Shown: positions 23,577 through 31,736 of the stretch, one piece after another
How positions within the stretch are numbered: the first letter of the stretch is position 1
Layout of the letters: each line of letters opens with the position of its first letter
DNA from: an uncultured Oscillospiraceae bacterium
Lineage (GTDB): Bacteria > Bacillota > Clostridia > Oscillospirales > Acutalibacteraceae
NCBI GenBank assembly: GCA_900539845.1
Contig: UQDP01000008.1
Coordinates: forward strand, 1 to 64,000
DNA length: 64,000 nucleotides
Direction of reading: 5' to 3'
Notes under the pieces: model-generated
What the model saw: the letters and a program-made list of their open reading frames with translations, nothing else
What the model was told of the DNA's origin: nothing
Databases searched by the model: none
Made by a program: the position numbers and the translations under genes

Positions 23577-23607
23577 CAGACACTCTATCCAACTGAGCTA
23601 CCGGCGC
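23531..23607 (-). tRNA. tRNA-Arg(ACG)
   Basis: 77 bases with encoded CCA. Acceptor stem GCGCCGG/CCGGCGT (one G-U at the first pair), D-arm TAGCTCAGTTGGATAGA, anticodon loop CTACGAA (anticodon ACG), T-arm GGGGGTTCGAATCCC. It is intact despite being the integration target. Confidence 0.97.
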
Positions 23608-23703
23608 GTAGGAAAAATATACATATGTATATTTAACGCTCAAATAATATACCACAATGCAGATGAAAATGCAAGAGTTTTTTCATGAATCATTACATAA
23701 TAT

Positions 23704-24153
23704 TTAATCGGGTTTACTGCTTTCCTTGTTTTTGATGAAGTTTTCAAGAATATCCGCTGCACATCTGCAGAGTTCGGGGCACGGGCGTTTTTTATAATAT
23801 TCAGCCGTTCGTGCCTCCGGCTGCGGCGATGAAATCTGAGATTTGCCAAGACCGAGCAGCTCGCGGCAAACGATCGAGCCGTTTTCCTTTTTGAATTCGC
23901 CCGCGATCTCCTGCACCATTTCATATACCTTCGCTTTTCCCTCGTCGCCGTAAAGCGTGGAGAGCACATAGGTCATCCCGGATACCGTGCCGCAGACCTC
24001 TCTGAGCCTTCCCATTCCGGCGCCGAAGCCGATTGTCTGCCGTTCTACAAGCGCAGGCTCAAGACCCATCTCCTCACAGAAAGCAAGCGCCACGGATTGC
24101 GCGCAGCCCCTGCCTGTGAAGAAATACTCTTTTGCCTTATTGCCCTTGTTCAT
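23704..24153 (-). CDS. C_GCAxxG_C_C family protein
   Basis: 149 aa, cysteine-rich, redox or metal-related family of unknown function. The defining elements are the N-terminal GRGCAQSVALAFCEEMGL, GFGAGMGRLREVCGTVSGM in the middle, CRELLGL, and the CPELCRCAADILENF ending. Its ATG lies within the end of the zinc-ribbon gene upstream (17-base overlap), so the two are coupled. Many relatives sit in anaerobes. Confidence 0.9.
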   Translation of the reverse strand: MNKGNKAKEYFFTGRGCAQSVALAFCEEMGLEPALVERQTIGFGAGMGRLREVCGTVSGMTYVLSTLYGDEGKAKVYEMVQEIAGEFKKENGSIVCRELLGLGKSQISSPQPEARTAEYYKKRPCPELCRCAADILENFIKNKESSKPD

Positions 24154-24844
24154 TGCTGGGTTCCTCCTGACTGGGAAGTTGCGTAAAGCGGGCGGTAAGG
24201 CTTCTGTTGCTGTTGACTGTTATCGTATAGCTTGTTCCCGACGCAACCATGGAGCCTGTGTCATTATCGTACCAGCCGGCAAACTGATAACCGTCGTTGA
24301 CGGTTGCAACAAGCGTAGTTCTGCTGCCGGCTTCAAAGGTGCCTGCACCTGTAACGCTGCCGCCCTGTGTTCCGTCAACATCAACGGTAACCGTGTATCT
24401 GGCAACAGTAGTTGTCGTAGTCCTTTCTGTTGTGGTTGTGGTCCTTTCGGTGGTGCTTTCCGTAGTCCTTTCGGTAGTGGTTCTGCTTCTTGTTGTTTTT
24501 TGCGTTTCGGTTTCGCTTGCATCGGTTGTTATTGAAACAGACGGGTCGGTTGTGGTCTCATCCTTTTTGTTCACAACGGCTGCAACTATTATGCCGACTA
24601 TCATGGCAACAAGAATCACGGCAAGCACAATTATAATGATTATATTCTTTTTATTTTTTAGCTTTTCGTCCTCATCATCTTCAGCATATGGATCTTCGGG
24701 TTCGTCAAGCTTGTGCGGCGGTTCGTTCTGAAGGTCGCCGTCCTCGGGAATGATTTCCCCGTCATCATCAAAAAGGGGAGAACCGCAGTTTTCGCAGATA
24801 TATCTGCCCTCGTTATTATCAAAGCCGCAGTTTTTGCATCTCAT
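24137..24844 (-). CDS. Zinc-ribbon membrane protein with Thr-rich linker
   Basis: 235 aa. N-terminal zinc ribbon (MRCKNCGFDNNEGRYICENCG, two CXXC), an acidic stretch, one membrane helix (residues 70-95, IIIIIVLAVILVAMIVGIIV), then an extracellular Thr/Glu/Arg repeat of the type TTERTTT, and a C-terminal beta domain resembling an InlB B-repeat (GGSVTGAGTF ... GYQFAGWYDND). The start MRCKNCG is chosen over a longer frame because the zinc ribbon begins there, with AAAGG upstream. Topology: zinc ribbon inside, repeat domain outside. The function is unknown. Confidence 0.8.
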   Translation of the reverse strand: MRCKNCGFDNNEGRYICENCGSPLFDDDGEIIPEDGDLQNEPPHKLDEPEDPYAEDDEDEKLKNKKNIIIIIVLAVILVAMIVGIIVAAVVNKKDETTTDPSVSITTDASETETQKTTRSRTTTERTTESTTERTTTTTERTTTTTVARYTVTVDVDGTQGGSVTGAGTFEAGSRTTLVATVNDGYQFAGWYDNDTGSMVASGTSYTITVNSNRSLTARFTQLPSQEEPSNEQGQ

Positions 24845-25054
24845 ATCTTTACATACCTTTCTAATATATTTGGGTTTTATAAAGCAAGTATAACATACAA
24901 AAAACAAAATAACAACACCATATTAAGTTAAAGAATTTATAATAAATTTTTGCTAATTGTGTTTTTGGTATTGACTTTTTGTCGATTTTATAATAAATTA
25001 AAGTAGTAGCAAATGGATTATGCTTAGTTTGTACTGAAAGGGGTACTAAAGTCA

Positions 25055-26020
25055 ATGAAAAAAACAATCAAAACAATTCTCTGCGTTGTTCTTGTTGCTG
25101 CTTTCGTGCTTGCGCTTGCAGGTTGTGAGAAGATCAACTATGTAACAAACGGAGCAATCACGGCGCTCAAAGAAGTTCAGGACGGTACTTGGAATCAAAA
25201 AGACGAAGGCGAAGGAGAAGCCGGCACAGGTACGATTGAGCCGTTTGTGGCAGATACATACGGCGGCATTGAGTTTGCTGACGAGGCTGCTGTTGTTGAA
25301 TATTATGTTCAGTGCTACAACAACACCAAGGCTCAGACCGCGAATTATATTGATGCTGACGGAAATACCGTTACTTACTATGCTCTTCTCGGAGATGAGA
25401 GCCTTAATATTGAATCCGTTCTTATTGAAGGTTCGGAAAATTCGGTTATCAACGGTATAGTTCCTACAATTGTAGACGGCTTATTCTCAAAGACTTCTTA
25501 TGGTCTTCCTCCCTGTAACAACAGAGATCCGCTGCTTGACAACTCTAATGGCGACGCATCCAATCCCGGTCAGTTCGATTTCAGAACTTCCTATTTCACG
25601 CCTGAAGATTGCCAGGCATGCAATGTTGTGGATAACGGCGACGGTACGATTACAATTACCATCCAGCCAAAAGCAGGCTCAATGTCTATGCGCGGCGAGG
25701 ATTCACAGGGAAGATTCTTTGAAGTTCTCGGAGATATAGGCGCAACTGTAGATTCTATTTCACAGCTTTCTTGGGCAAGCGGCACAACGGAAGAGAACTG
25801 CCTTGTAAATTATGAGGGCGGTACGGGTACAGTGAAGATTGATACTGCTACCAATACTATAGTAGAAGCTGATTATCATATGGCTGTTAAGGTTTCTGTT
25901 AACCATGCAAATGTTCTTGTTATAAAGGATAAGAGTGCGGAAGTAAATATTTCATATGATATGCACTATCCCGCTTCTGATGAGTATCTCATGGAAGCAA
26001 AGGGCTTTTCAAGAGCGTAA
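25055..26020 (+). CDS. Secreted lipoprotein of unknown function
   Basis: 321 aa with a signal peptide and lipobox (ALAGC, Cys about residue 24), so it is membrane-anchored outside. The mature part is acidic and beta-rich, with no domain I recognise; three cysteines lie near 155-190. The start follows GAAAGGGG. A TTGACT box about 80 bases upstream with TAAATT 17 bases on is a possible promoter. It stands alone, with its own terminator. Confidence 0.8.
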   Translation: MKKTIKTILCVVLVAAFVLALAGCEKINYVTNGAITALKEVQDGTWNQKDEGEGEAGTGTIEPFVADTYGGIEFADEAAVVEYYVQCYNNTKAQTANYIDADGNTVTYYALLGDESLNIESVLIEGSENSVINGIVPTIVDGLFSKTSYGLPPCNNRDPLLDNSNGDASNPGQFDFRTSYFTPEDCQACNVVDNGDGTITITIQPKAGSMSMRGEDSQGRFFEVLGDIGATVDSISQLSWASGTTEENCLVNYEGGTGTVKIDTATNTIVEADYHMAVKVSVNHANVLVIKDKSAEVNISYDMHYPASDEYLMEAKGFSRA

Positions 26021-26050
26021 ATAACACGTAGCTGTATTTGATTTTAAATA

Positions 26051-26079
26051 AGAGCCGTCCGTAAGGACGGCTCTTTTGC
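26051..26079 (+). terminator. Terminator of lipoprotein gene
   Basis: AGAGCCGTCC-gtaa-GGACGGCTCT followed by TTTGCTTTA. Confidence 0.92.
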
Positions 26080-26264
26080 TTTATTTGTTACATCAGCAGA
26101 GACCATGAAAATTCTGTTCAAAAAGCGAGTTGTACAGAAAAGACTTTTTGTTAAAAGAAAATTCAATATATTATTATTGAATAATATTCGATGGTATGTT
26201 ATGATTATCTAAATGCGGAGATGTGATTTGATCCGCGTATTCTTATGATGGGAGAATTTAAAGT

Positions 26265-28136
26265 ATGAGCGATCAGATGCCGAATATGGATTATGATGCC
26301 GATGAAGTGATCAATGACTTCAAATCAAAATTCAAATGGCCTAAAAAAGATGAGGTGGATGTTGTGGTGAAGCCGGATAAGCTTTGGCTGAAGCTTTTGC
26401 TTTCCGCGATATTTACTGTTTTGGGCGGCGGAATCATTTATTATATGATGCTGCCTGCTTTTAATTTCCATGACGTTAATATGTATATATTCATAATTAT
26501 ACTCATTGCTCTGTTTATGGTTATTTTTGCGCTTGTCTGCAAGGCAAATCAAAAGATAGAGCGGCGTGAATATGTAAGAAAAAAATCCAAGATCCCGGTT
26601 ATAATCGTTGCGGTTCTTGTTGTTGTTATGGCAATCGGCTGGCTTTGCGGCGCAACATTGTTCAGAGCTTCTTCGTATAGCAAACTGATGCCTGTAACGG
26701 AAAGCGATTTCGCAACTGATGCTGAAAAACTCAACGTTGACACGGTTCCGCGCATTGATGAATCGCGCGCGCTTACACTTGCGGACCAGCAGCTCGGTTC
26801 TCTTTCCGAATATAAGAGCCAGTATGTTGTTTCAAACACAACGACGATGATAAATTATAAAAACAGCCCAGTCAGAGTGGCATATCTTGAATATGCAGAT
26901 GTTTTCAAGTGGTTCAACAACACCAAGGAAGGCGTTCCTGCGTATATGATTATAGATCTGGTTACCCAGAAAGTTACTGTGGTGAATTGCGTTGAGCAGT
27001 TCGGTTCCTGTATCCGGTACAGCCCTACGGAGCTTTTCAATGAAAAGCTGATAAGGCATATAAGGTTCCAGTATCCCACGGAACTGCTGGACACTCCGAA
27101 TTTTGAAATTAATGATGAAGGACGTCCGTATTGGATCACACCCGTGCTTGATAAAACAATAGGGCTTTTCGGCGGAACGGATGTTAAAGGCGCGATCATC
27201 ACGGATGCGCTTACGGGAGAAAGCCAGTATTACGATATTGAGCAGATCCGTTCTGATTCGCAGCTTCAGTGGATAGATGTGGTTTATTCCGCAACGCTTC
27301 TGGTGCAGCAGTATGATTATTACGGAAAATTCCAAAACGGCTTCTGGAATTCAATTATATTCCAGAATGATGTAAGCCAGGCGTCACGCGGCAACGGCTA
27401 TATCGCTATGGACGATGATGTGTGGGTATATACGGGCATAACTTCTTCCGAGTCCGACGCGTCCAATTTCGGATTTATTTTAAGCAATCAGCGCACAAAG
27501 GAAACAAGATATTATGAGGCAGGCGGTGCGATAGAGACCGCGGCTCAGGAATCCGCGCAGGATGCCGTTCAGAACTATCAGTACGCAGCAACTTTCCCGA
27601 TTTTGCTTGATATTGAGGGCCAGCCCACATACTTTATGAGCTTGTATGGCGACAGTAATACCGTTAAGGGCTACGCGCTTGTAAATCTTGCGGATAAAAC
27701 AATCGTCGGCACGGGTATTGTTGATGAAGTGAAGAGCGACGCTAATGCTCTGAATGCGGCGGTTGAAAATTATATTCAGGCGCTCAAGGACAAAGGCCTG
27801 ATCGGCAACGATGTTGATGCGGACGAGTATATGGTTGAGGATACGGAAAATCAGAATAGCGGCAGTGAAACACAGACTTCCGATTCTCAAAACGAAGGCG
27901 CGGCTGCCGAAACTCCGGCTCAGGGAGAGCAGGTAACAGGCGAAATCTCTTCAATAATGACTTCTGTCAATAACGGAAACACCTATTATTATCTTGAAAT
28001 AGACGGAATGTATTATTACATTTCCGTTGCAGAATGTATGGATGTGCTCCTGCTTCAGACAGGGGACAGTGTTACGGTTACAGTAGGCGGAGCAGCTGAC
28101 GGATTATTTGTTCCCGCGTCTGATGTTGCCGTGTAA
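26265..28136 (+). CDS. Large membrane-anchored protein, unknown
   Basis: 623 aa. Three hydrophobic helices near residues 43-63, 73-95 and 109-132, then a long extracytoplasmic domain of about 490 residues that looks ordered and contains two internal similar parts, including ALTLADQQLGSLSEYKSQYVV. Residues about 525-560 form an acidic Ser/Gln/Glu linker, and a small beta domain (VTGEISSIMTSVNNGNTYYYLEIDG) ends it. No family is recognised. The start follows GGGAG. It is flanked by terminators, so it is monocistronic. Confidence 0.85.
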   Translation: MSDQMPNMDYDADEVINDFKSKFKWPKKDEVDVVVKPDKLWLKLLLSAIFTVLGGGIIYYMMLPAFNFHDVNMYIFIIILIALFMVIFALVCKANQKIERREYVRKKSKIPVIIVAVLVVVMAIGWLCGATLFRASSYSKLMPVTESDFATDAEKLNVDTVPRIDESRALTLADQQLGSLSEYKSQYVVSNTTTMINYKNSPVRVAYLEYADVFKWFNNTKEGVPAYMIIDLVTQKVTVVNCVEQFGSCIRYSPTELFNEKLIRHIRFQYPTELLDTPNFEINDEGRPYWITPVLDKTIGLFGGTDVKGAIITDALTGESQYYDIEQIRSDSQLQWIDVVYSATLLVQQYDYYGKFQNGFWNSIIFQNDVSQASRGNGYIAMDDDVWVYTGITSSESDASNFGFILSNQRTKETRYYEAGGAIETAAQESAQDAVQNYQYAATFPILLDIEGQPTYFMSLYGDSNTVKGYALVNLADKTIVGTGIVDEVKSDANALNAAVENYIQALKDKGLIGNDVDADEYMVEDTENQNSGSETQTSDSQNEGAAAETPAQGEQVTGEISSIMTSVNNGNTYYYLEIDGMYYYISVAECMDVLLLQTGDSVTVTVGGAADGLFVPASDVAV

Positions 28137-28158
28137 AAATCGTATTATAAATTATAAT

Positions 28159-28197
28159 GCCCGCCGCGGATTTATCTCCGCGGCGGGCAGTTCTTTA
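28159..28197. terminator. Bidirectional-type hairpin between convergent genes
   Basis: GCCCGCCGCGGA and TCCGCGGCGGGC, a 12-bp GC-rich stem, with a weak T-tract (AGTTCTTTA). It separates convergent genes. Confidence 0.75.
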
Positions 28198-28204
28198 TTG
28201 GCTG

Positions 28205-28783
28205 TTAAATATTATAGGTCATTACCGTTTGAAAAAACTGGGTGTTCATAAACTGGCGGGAGTAGCCTGTTTCAAATCCTTTGTTTTCAAAAAGCTCTAT
28301 AAATCTTTTTGTAAAGGTTTCATAAACAAGAACAAAATTTTCCTGCTCCGCTTTGCTTTTGCACAAATCTATTATCGCGTTTATGTCATCTGCGCAAACC
28401 TCCGGCGCGGCATAAATCGTCAGCACTCTTTTTTTCATTTGTTCCGGCACAACAATGTTAACGATATTTTGGACGACTTCCATGTGGTTGAAAATATTAT
28501 ATGAATATTTGTTATATTTCATGCCAAAGCTTTTCCTGCCGGAGAAACGGAACTGAAATCTATCGGGATCGGTAAGCACGGCGGCAACATTTTTGCTGCC
28601 GGATGGAATATATTCGCCTGCCGAAGTCCATTTCTCAATATAATACAAAAAATATTTTTCAATGAAATCCGCTCTTTTTGATTTATCCGGGCAGAAAAAC
28701 ATAAATAATGGGTCTTTGATAAATAACCTTGCGTAGTCGGCTGCAAGTGCAGTCGTATTGAATTCCTTGCTGTTGTTTTTCAT
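28205..28783 (-). CDS. GNAT-like acetyltransferase
   Basis: 192 aa. The overall pattern fits the GNAT fold: an N-terminal FIKDPLFMFFCPDKSKRADF, middle strands, then LTIYAAPEVCADDINAIIDL with helix and the terminal FIELFENKGFETGYSRQF where GNAT proteins have YxxxGF. The usual R/QxxGxG/A acetyl-CoA loop is not evident (the region reads PEVCADDI), so it may be degenerate or a distant relative. The call is moderate. Confidence 0.55.
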   Translation of the reverse strand: MKNNSKEFNTTALAADYARLFIKDPLFMFFCPDKSKRADFIEKYFLYYIEKWTSAGEYIPSGSKNVAAVLTDPDRFQFRFSGRKSFGMKYNKYSYNIFNHMEVVQNIVNIVVPEQMKKRVLTIYAAPEVCADDINAIIDLCKSKAEQENFVLVYETFTKRFIELFENKGFETGYSRQFMNTQFFQTVMTYNI

Positions 28784-28888
28784 GTTATCCTCTCAGAATT
28801 ATTTGTAATTAGATATTAATCCCACAGAACATTCCCTGCAATAACGAAATTAAAAATTGTCAGAACATAAATCTTTATAAAATCGGTT

Positions 28889-29737
28889 TCAAATAAGGTC
28901 GGAAAGATTTGCAAAGTCCTCAAGTGTAAATGTTTCTGCGCGGGCTGTTTCATTAAGCCCGGCTTCTTTGAGCGCCTTGCGTACGGTATCTTTCGGCAGA
29001 CCGAGAGACGAGGACAGGCAGTTCAGAGCCGTTTTTCTGCGCTGGGAAAACGCCGCTTTTATGATTTCGAAAAAATGCTTTGTATCTCCGGGAGCAACTG
29101 CAGGTGCTTTTCTTACCTTAAGTTTTATAACAGCGCTGTCCACCTTCGGCTGAGGCATAAAGCTGCCGCGGCCTACGTCAAACAGCTTTTGAGCCTCGGC
29201 ATAGTACTGCGCGGCAACGCTCAAAGCTGTACATTCCCGCGTTCCCGCTTCAGCTGTCAGCCTCTGTGCCGCTTCCTTTTGCACCATGACCACAATCTCG
29301 CTGATCGGCAGATCGCTTTCGATTAACTTCATTATAACAGGTGAGGTGATGTAATATGGCAGATTCGCGCAAACCTTTATATCTTTCATGGAACCAAAAT
29401 GCTCGCTGATGATTGTGTTAAGGTCAAGCTTGAGAACATCGCCGTAAACAAGTTCAAAATTGCTGAATTCCGCCAGAGTCTCATCCAATATGGGAAGAAG
29501 GCGCTTGTCAAACTCAATGGAAACCACCTTTCCGGCAGATTTGCAAAGCTCTTTTGTCAGTACGCCTATTCCGGGCCCGATCTCCAGCACACCTGTATCG
29601 CGATCCGCATGGAGACAGCGCACCATTTCAGGGCAGACGCGTTCGTCAATTATAAAATTTTGCCCAAGCGCTTTTGAAAAATGAAAGCCGTGCCTGTTGA
29701 GCAGTCTTGCTATTTCCGCATAACTGCATAAATTCAT
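28889..29737 (-). CDS. rsmA: 16S rRNA dimethyladenosine transferase
   Basis: 282 aa, also known as KsgA. It methylates A1518 and A1519 of 16S rRNA late in 30S assembly. The N-terminal HGFHFSKALGQNFIID, SAM motif GVLEIGPGIGVLTKEL (about 51), catalytic NLPYYITSPVI (about 127) and C-terminal AAFSQRRKTALNCLS are all in place. The start follows AAGGGG. There are no close cotranscribed partners. Confidence 0.96.
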   Translation of the reverse strand: MNLCSYAEIARLLNRHGFHFSKALGQNFIIDERVCPEMVRCLHADRDTGVLEIGPGIGVLTKELCKSAGKVVSIEFDKRLLPILDETLAEFSNFELVYGDVLKLDLNTIISEHFGSMKDIKVCANLPYYITSPVIMKLIESDLPISEIVVMVQKEAAQRLTAEAGTRECTALSVAAQYYAEAQKLFDVGRGSFMPQPKVDSAVIKLKVRKAPAVAPGDTKHFFEIIKAAFSQRRKTALNCLSSSLGLPKDTVRKALKEAGLNETARAETFTLEDFANLSDLI

Positions 29738-29811
29738 GCGTTTCGCCCCTTTTTGAACTTCCGAACAGCCTGTAAGGATATCAATATCCGTTTTACATAG
29801 TATTTATGCCA

Positions 29812-29879
29812 TATTTTAGCACATTAATAATTATTTTACAACATCAAACTTGATTTTGAATATTTATAGTGCTAAAATA
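29812..29879 (+). promoter_or_regulatory. Promoter and candidate operator of ABC exporter operon
   Basis: TTGATT (29850-29855), a 17-base spacer and TAAAAT (29873-29878). The 11-base TATTTTAGCAC at 29812-29822 is the perfect inverse of GTGCTAAAATA at 29869-29879, which covers the -10 box. Arms 46 bases apart would fit looping or a pair of half-sites; no dedicated regulator is adjacent. Confidence 0.5.
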
Positions 29880-29984
29880 CTTTTGCCGTTTTCGGCAGTT
29901 AGAACAGTTTGTAGTTTCACAGCCGAGGAAAAGGATTTCATTACTTGACCCGGCTTGATTTTTAATATCTGAGGTGGCTGTGCT

Positions 29985-31736
29985 ATGGTTAAAAAGCTTT
30001 CAAAATATATGAGCGGTCTTTGGCATTTCGCGCTGATCAGCGCGCTCGGCATGATAATTGAAGCCATATGTGAGCTGTCACTTCCGTCGATCGCAAATCA
30101 TATCTATAATCTGGTAAGTACCGCTTCTTCCCCGGAAGCAGTCAGAAACGAAGTTATAAAATACGGCATCGGAATGTTTGCGCTTGCTGTTATCGGATTG
30201 AGCGGAGGCTTGGCAACGATGAAGACCTCCTCAATTTGCAGCCAGGATTTTGCGTACAGACTCAGAAATGATGTGTATAAGAAAATAAGCACTTTTTCTT
30301 TTAAAAATATAGATGAATTTTCAACCGCTTCGCTTACAACGAGGCTTACCAATGATATAACTATGCTGCAGATGGTTATCATGATGGCGCTCAGAATATT
30401 GGTCAGAGGACCGGCGCTTCTTGTTGTTTCCGCAGCTTTTGCAGTTTCCATCAACGCTCGTATGAGTATGCTTTTGCTGTTTATTCTGCCTGTTTTGATC
30501 GTGGTGGTTGTGTGCGTTTTGAAATTCGGTTTTCCGATGTTTCAGAAAATGCAGAAAAAGATAGATAATGTCAACCGGGTCGTTCAGGAAAATCTAATTG
30601 GTATAAGAGTAGTGAAAGCGTTTGTGCGCGAGGATCACGAAAAGGATAAATTCAAAACGGTTTCGGATGATCTTGCCGCGCAGGGTGCAAAAGCGTCAGG
30701 GCTTGTGGTAACGGTTATGCCGATCATGATGTTCGTTCTCAACGCTGTTGTGGTCTATGTTTATTACAGAGGCGGGATCGACGCCAGCAACGGCGTTATG
30801 GATGTAGGCCAGATCTCCGTGTTTGCCTCTTATATCGTTCAGGTGCTTATGAATCTCATGATGATCTCCATGATGCTGCTTCAGCTTGCAAGAGGCAAAG
30901 CCTGCGGCGACCGTGTTGTTGAGGTGCTTGACACCGACGTTGATATCAAAGACGCAGACAATGCTTATATACCTGATAAAGTTTCCGCAAAAGGAAAAGT
31001 TGAATTCAGAAATGTGTGCTTCAAGTACAGCACTTCCGATTCCGGCGATAATATCCTTAACAATATAACCTTTACGGCGCAGCCGGGTCAGATTATCGGC
31101 ATTGTGGGCGGTACCGGCTGCGGTAAATCCAGTCTTGTGAACCTCATTCCGCGTCTTTATGATGTCACTTCCGGCGAGGTGCTTATAGACGATGTTGATG
31201 TTCGGAATTATGATATCAAGGCGCTCAGAGATATGATAGGCGTGGTGCTGCAGAAAAATGTTCTGTTCAGCGGAACGATCAGGGATAATATACGCTGGGG
31301 CAAGGCAGACGCCACGGATGATGAAATTGAAAAGGCGTGCAGATCCGCGCAGGCTCATGATTTTGTTCTGAGACAGCCGAACGGATATGATACGGATCTT
31401 GCACAGGGCGGTCTTAATCTCTCGGGCGGTCAGAAACAACGTTTGTGTATTGCAAGGGCAATGATAAAGCATCCTACGATCCTGATACTCGACGACTCCA
31501 CTTCCGCTGTTGATACGGCTACGGAGGCAAAGATAAGAGACAGCTTTTATACTGAGCTGAAAGATACAACGGTCTTCATTATTGCTCAGCGTGTTTCCTC
31601 CGTCAAGGACGCCGACAAGATCATAGTTTTGGACGACGGTGAAATAAAAGGTGTGGGAACCCACGACGATCTGCTGGAATCTAATCAGATATATCAGGAG
31701 ATCTACCAAACCCAGCAGAAGGGAGTGCGCGAATAA
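29985..31736 (+). CDS. ABC exporter half-transporter, degenerate-site subunit
   Basis: 583 aa, six membrane helices then a nucleotide-binding domain. Walker A is GGTGCGKSS (about 374), signature LSGGQKQR. Two catalytic positions depart from consensus: Walker B reads ILILDDSTSAVD (Asp instead of Glu) and the switch loop reads IAQRVSS (Gln instead of His). In heterodimeric exporters of the TM287/288 and BmrCD type, this is the subunit with the degenerate ATPase site. It overlaps the partner gene by one base (TAATG). Substrate unknown, often drugs. Confidence 0.94.
   Translation: MVKKLSKYMSGLWHFALISALGMIIEAICELSLPSIANHIYNLVSTASSPEAVRNEVIKYGIGMFALAVIGLSGGLATMKTSSICSQDFAYRLRNDVYKKISTFSFKNIDEFSTASLTTRLTNDITMLQMVIMMALRILVRGPALLVVSAAFAVSINARMSMLLLFILPVLIVVVVCVLKFGFPMFQKMQKKIDNVNRVVQENLIGIRVVKAFVREDHEKDKFKTVSDDLAAQGAKASGLVVTVMPIMMFVLNAVVVYVYYRGGIDASNGVMDVGQISVFASYIVQVLMNLMMISMMLLQLARGKACGDRVVEVLDTDVDIKDADNAYIPDKVSAKGKVEFRNVCFKYSTSDSGDNILNNITFTAQPGQIIGIVGGTGCGKSSLVNLIPRLYDVTSGEVLIDDVDVRNYDIKALRDMIGVVLQKNVLFSGTIRDNIRWGKADATDDEIEKACRSAQAHDFVLRQPNGYDTDLAQGGLNLSGGQKQRLCIARAMIKHPTILILDDSTSAVDTATEAKIRDSFYTELKDTTVFIIAQRVSSVKDADKIIVLDDGEIKGVGTHDDLLESNQIYQEIYQTQQKGVRE

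Noticed and set aside
24297..24731. Plus-strand open frame rich in Val, Ser and Thr
   Set aside because: It is the antisense of the Thr-rich repeat in the zinc-ribbon protein.
29812..29879. CIRCE (HrcA) element
   Set aside because: TTAGCAC/GTGCTAA arms are similar but the gap is 46 bases instead of 9 and the neighbouring genes are not chaperones.
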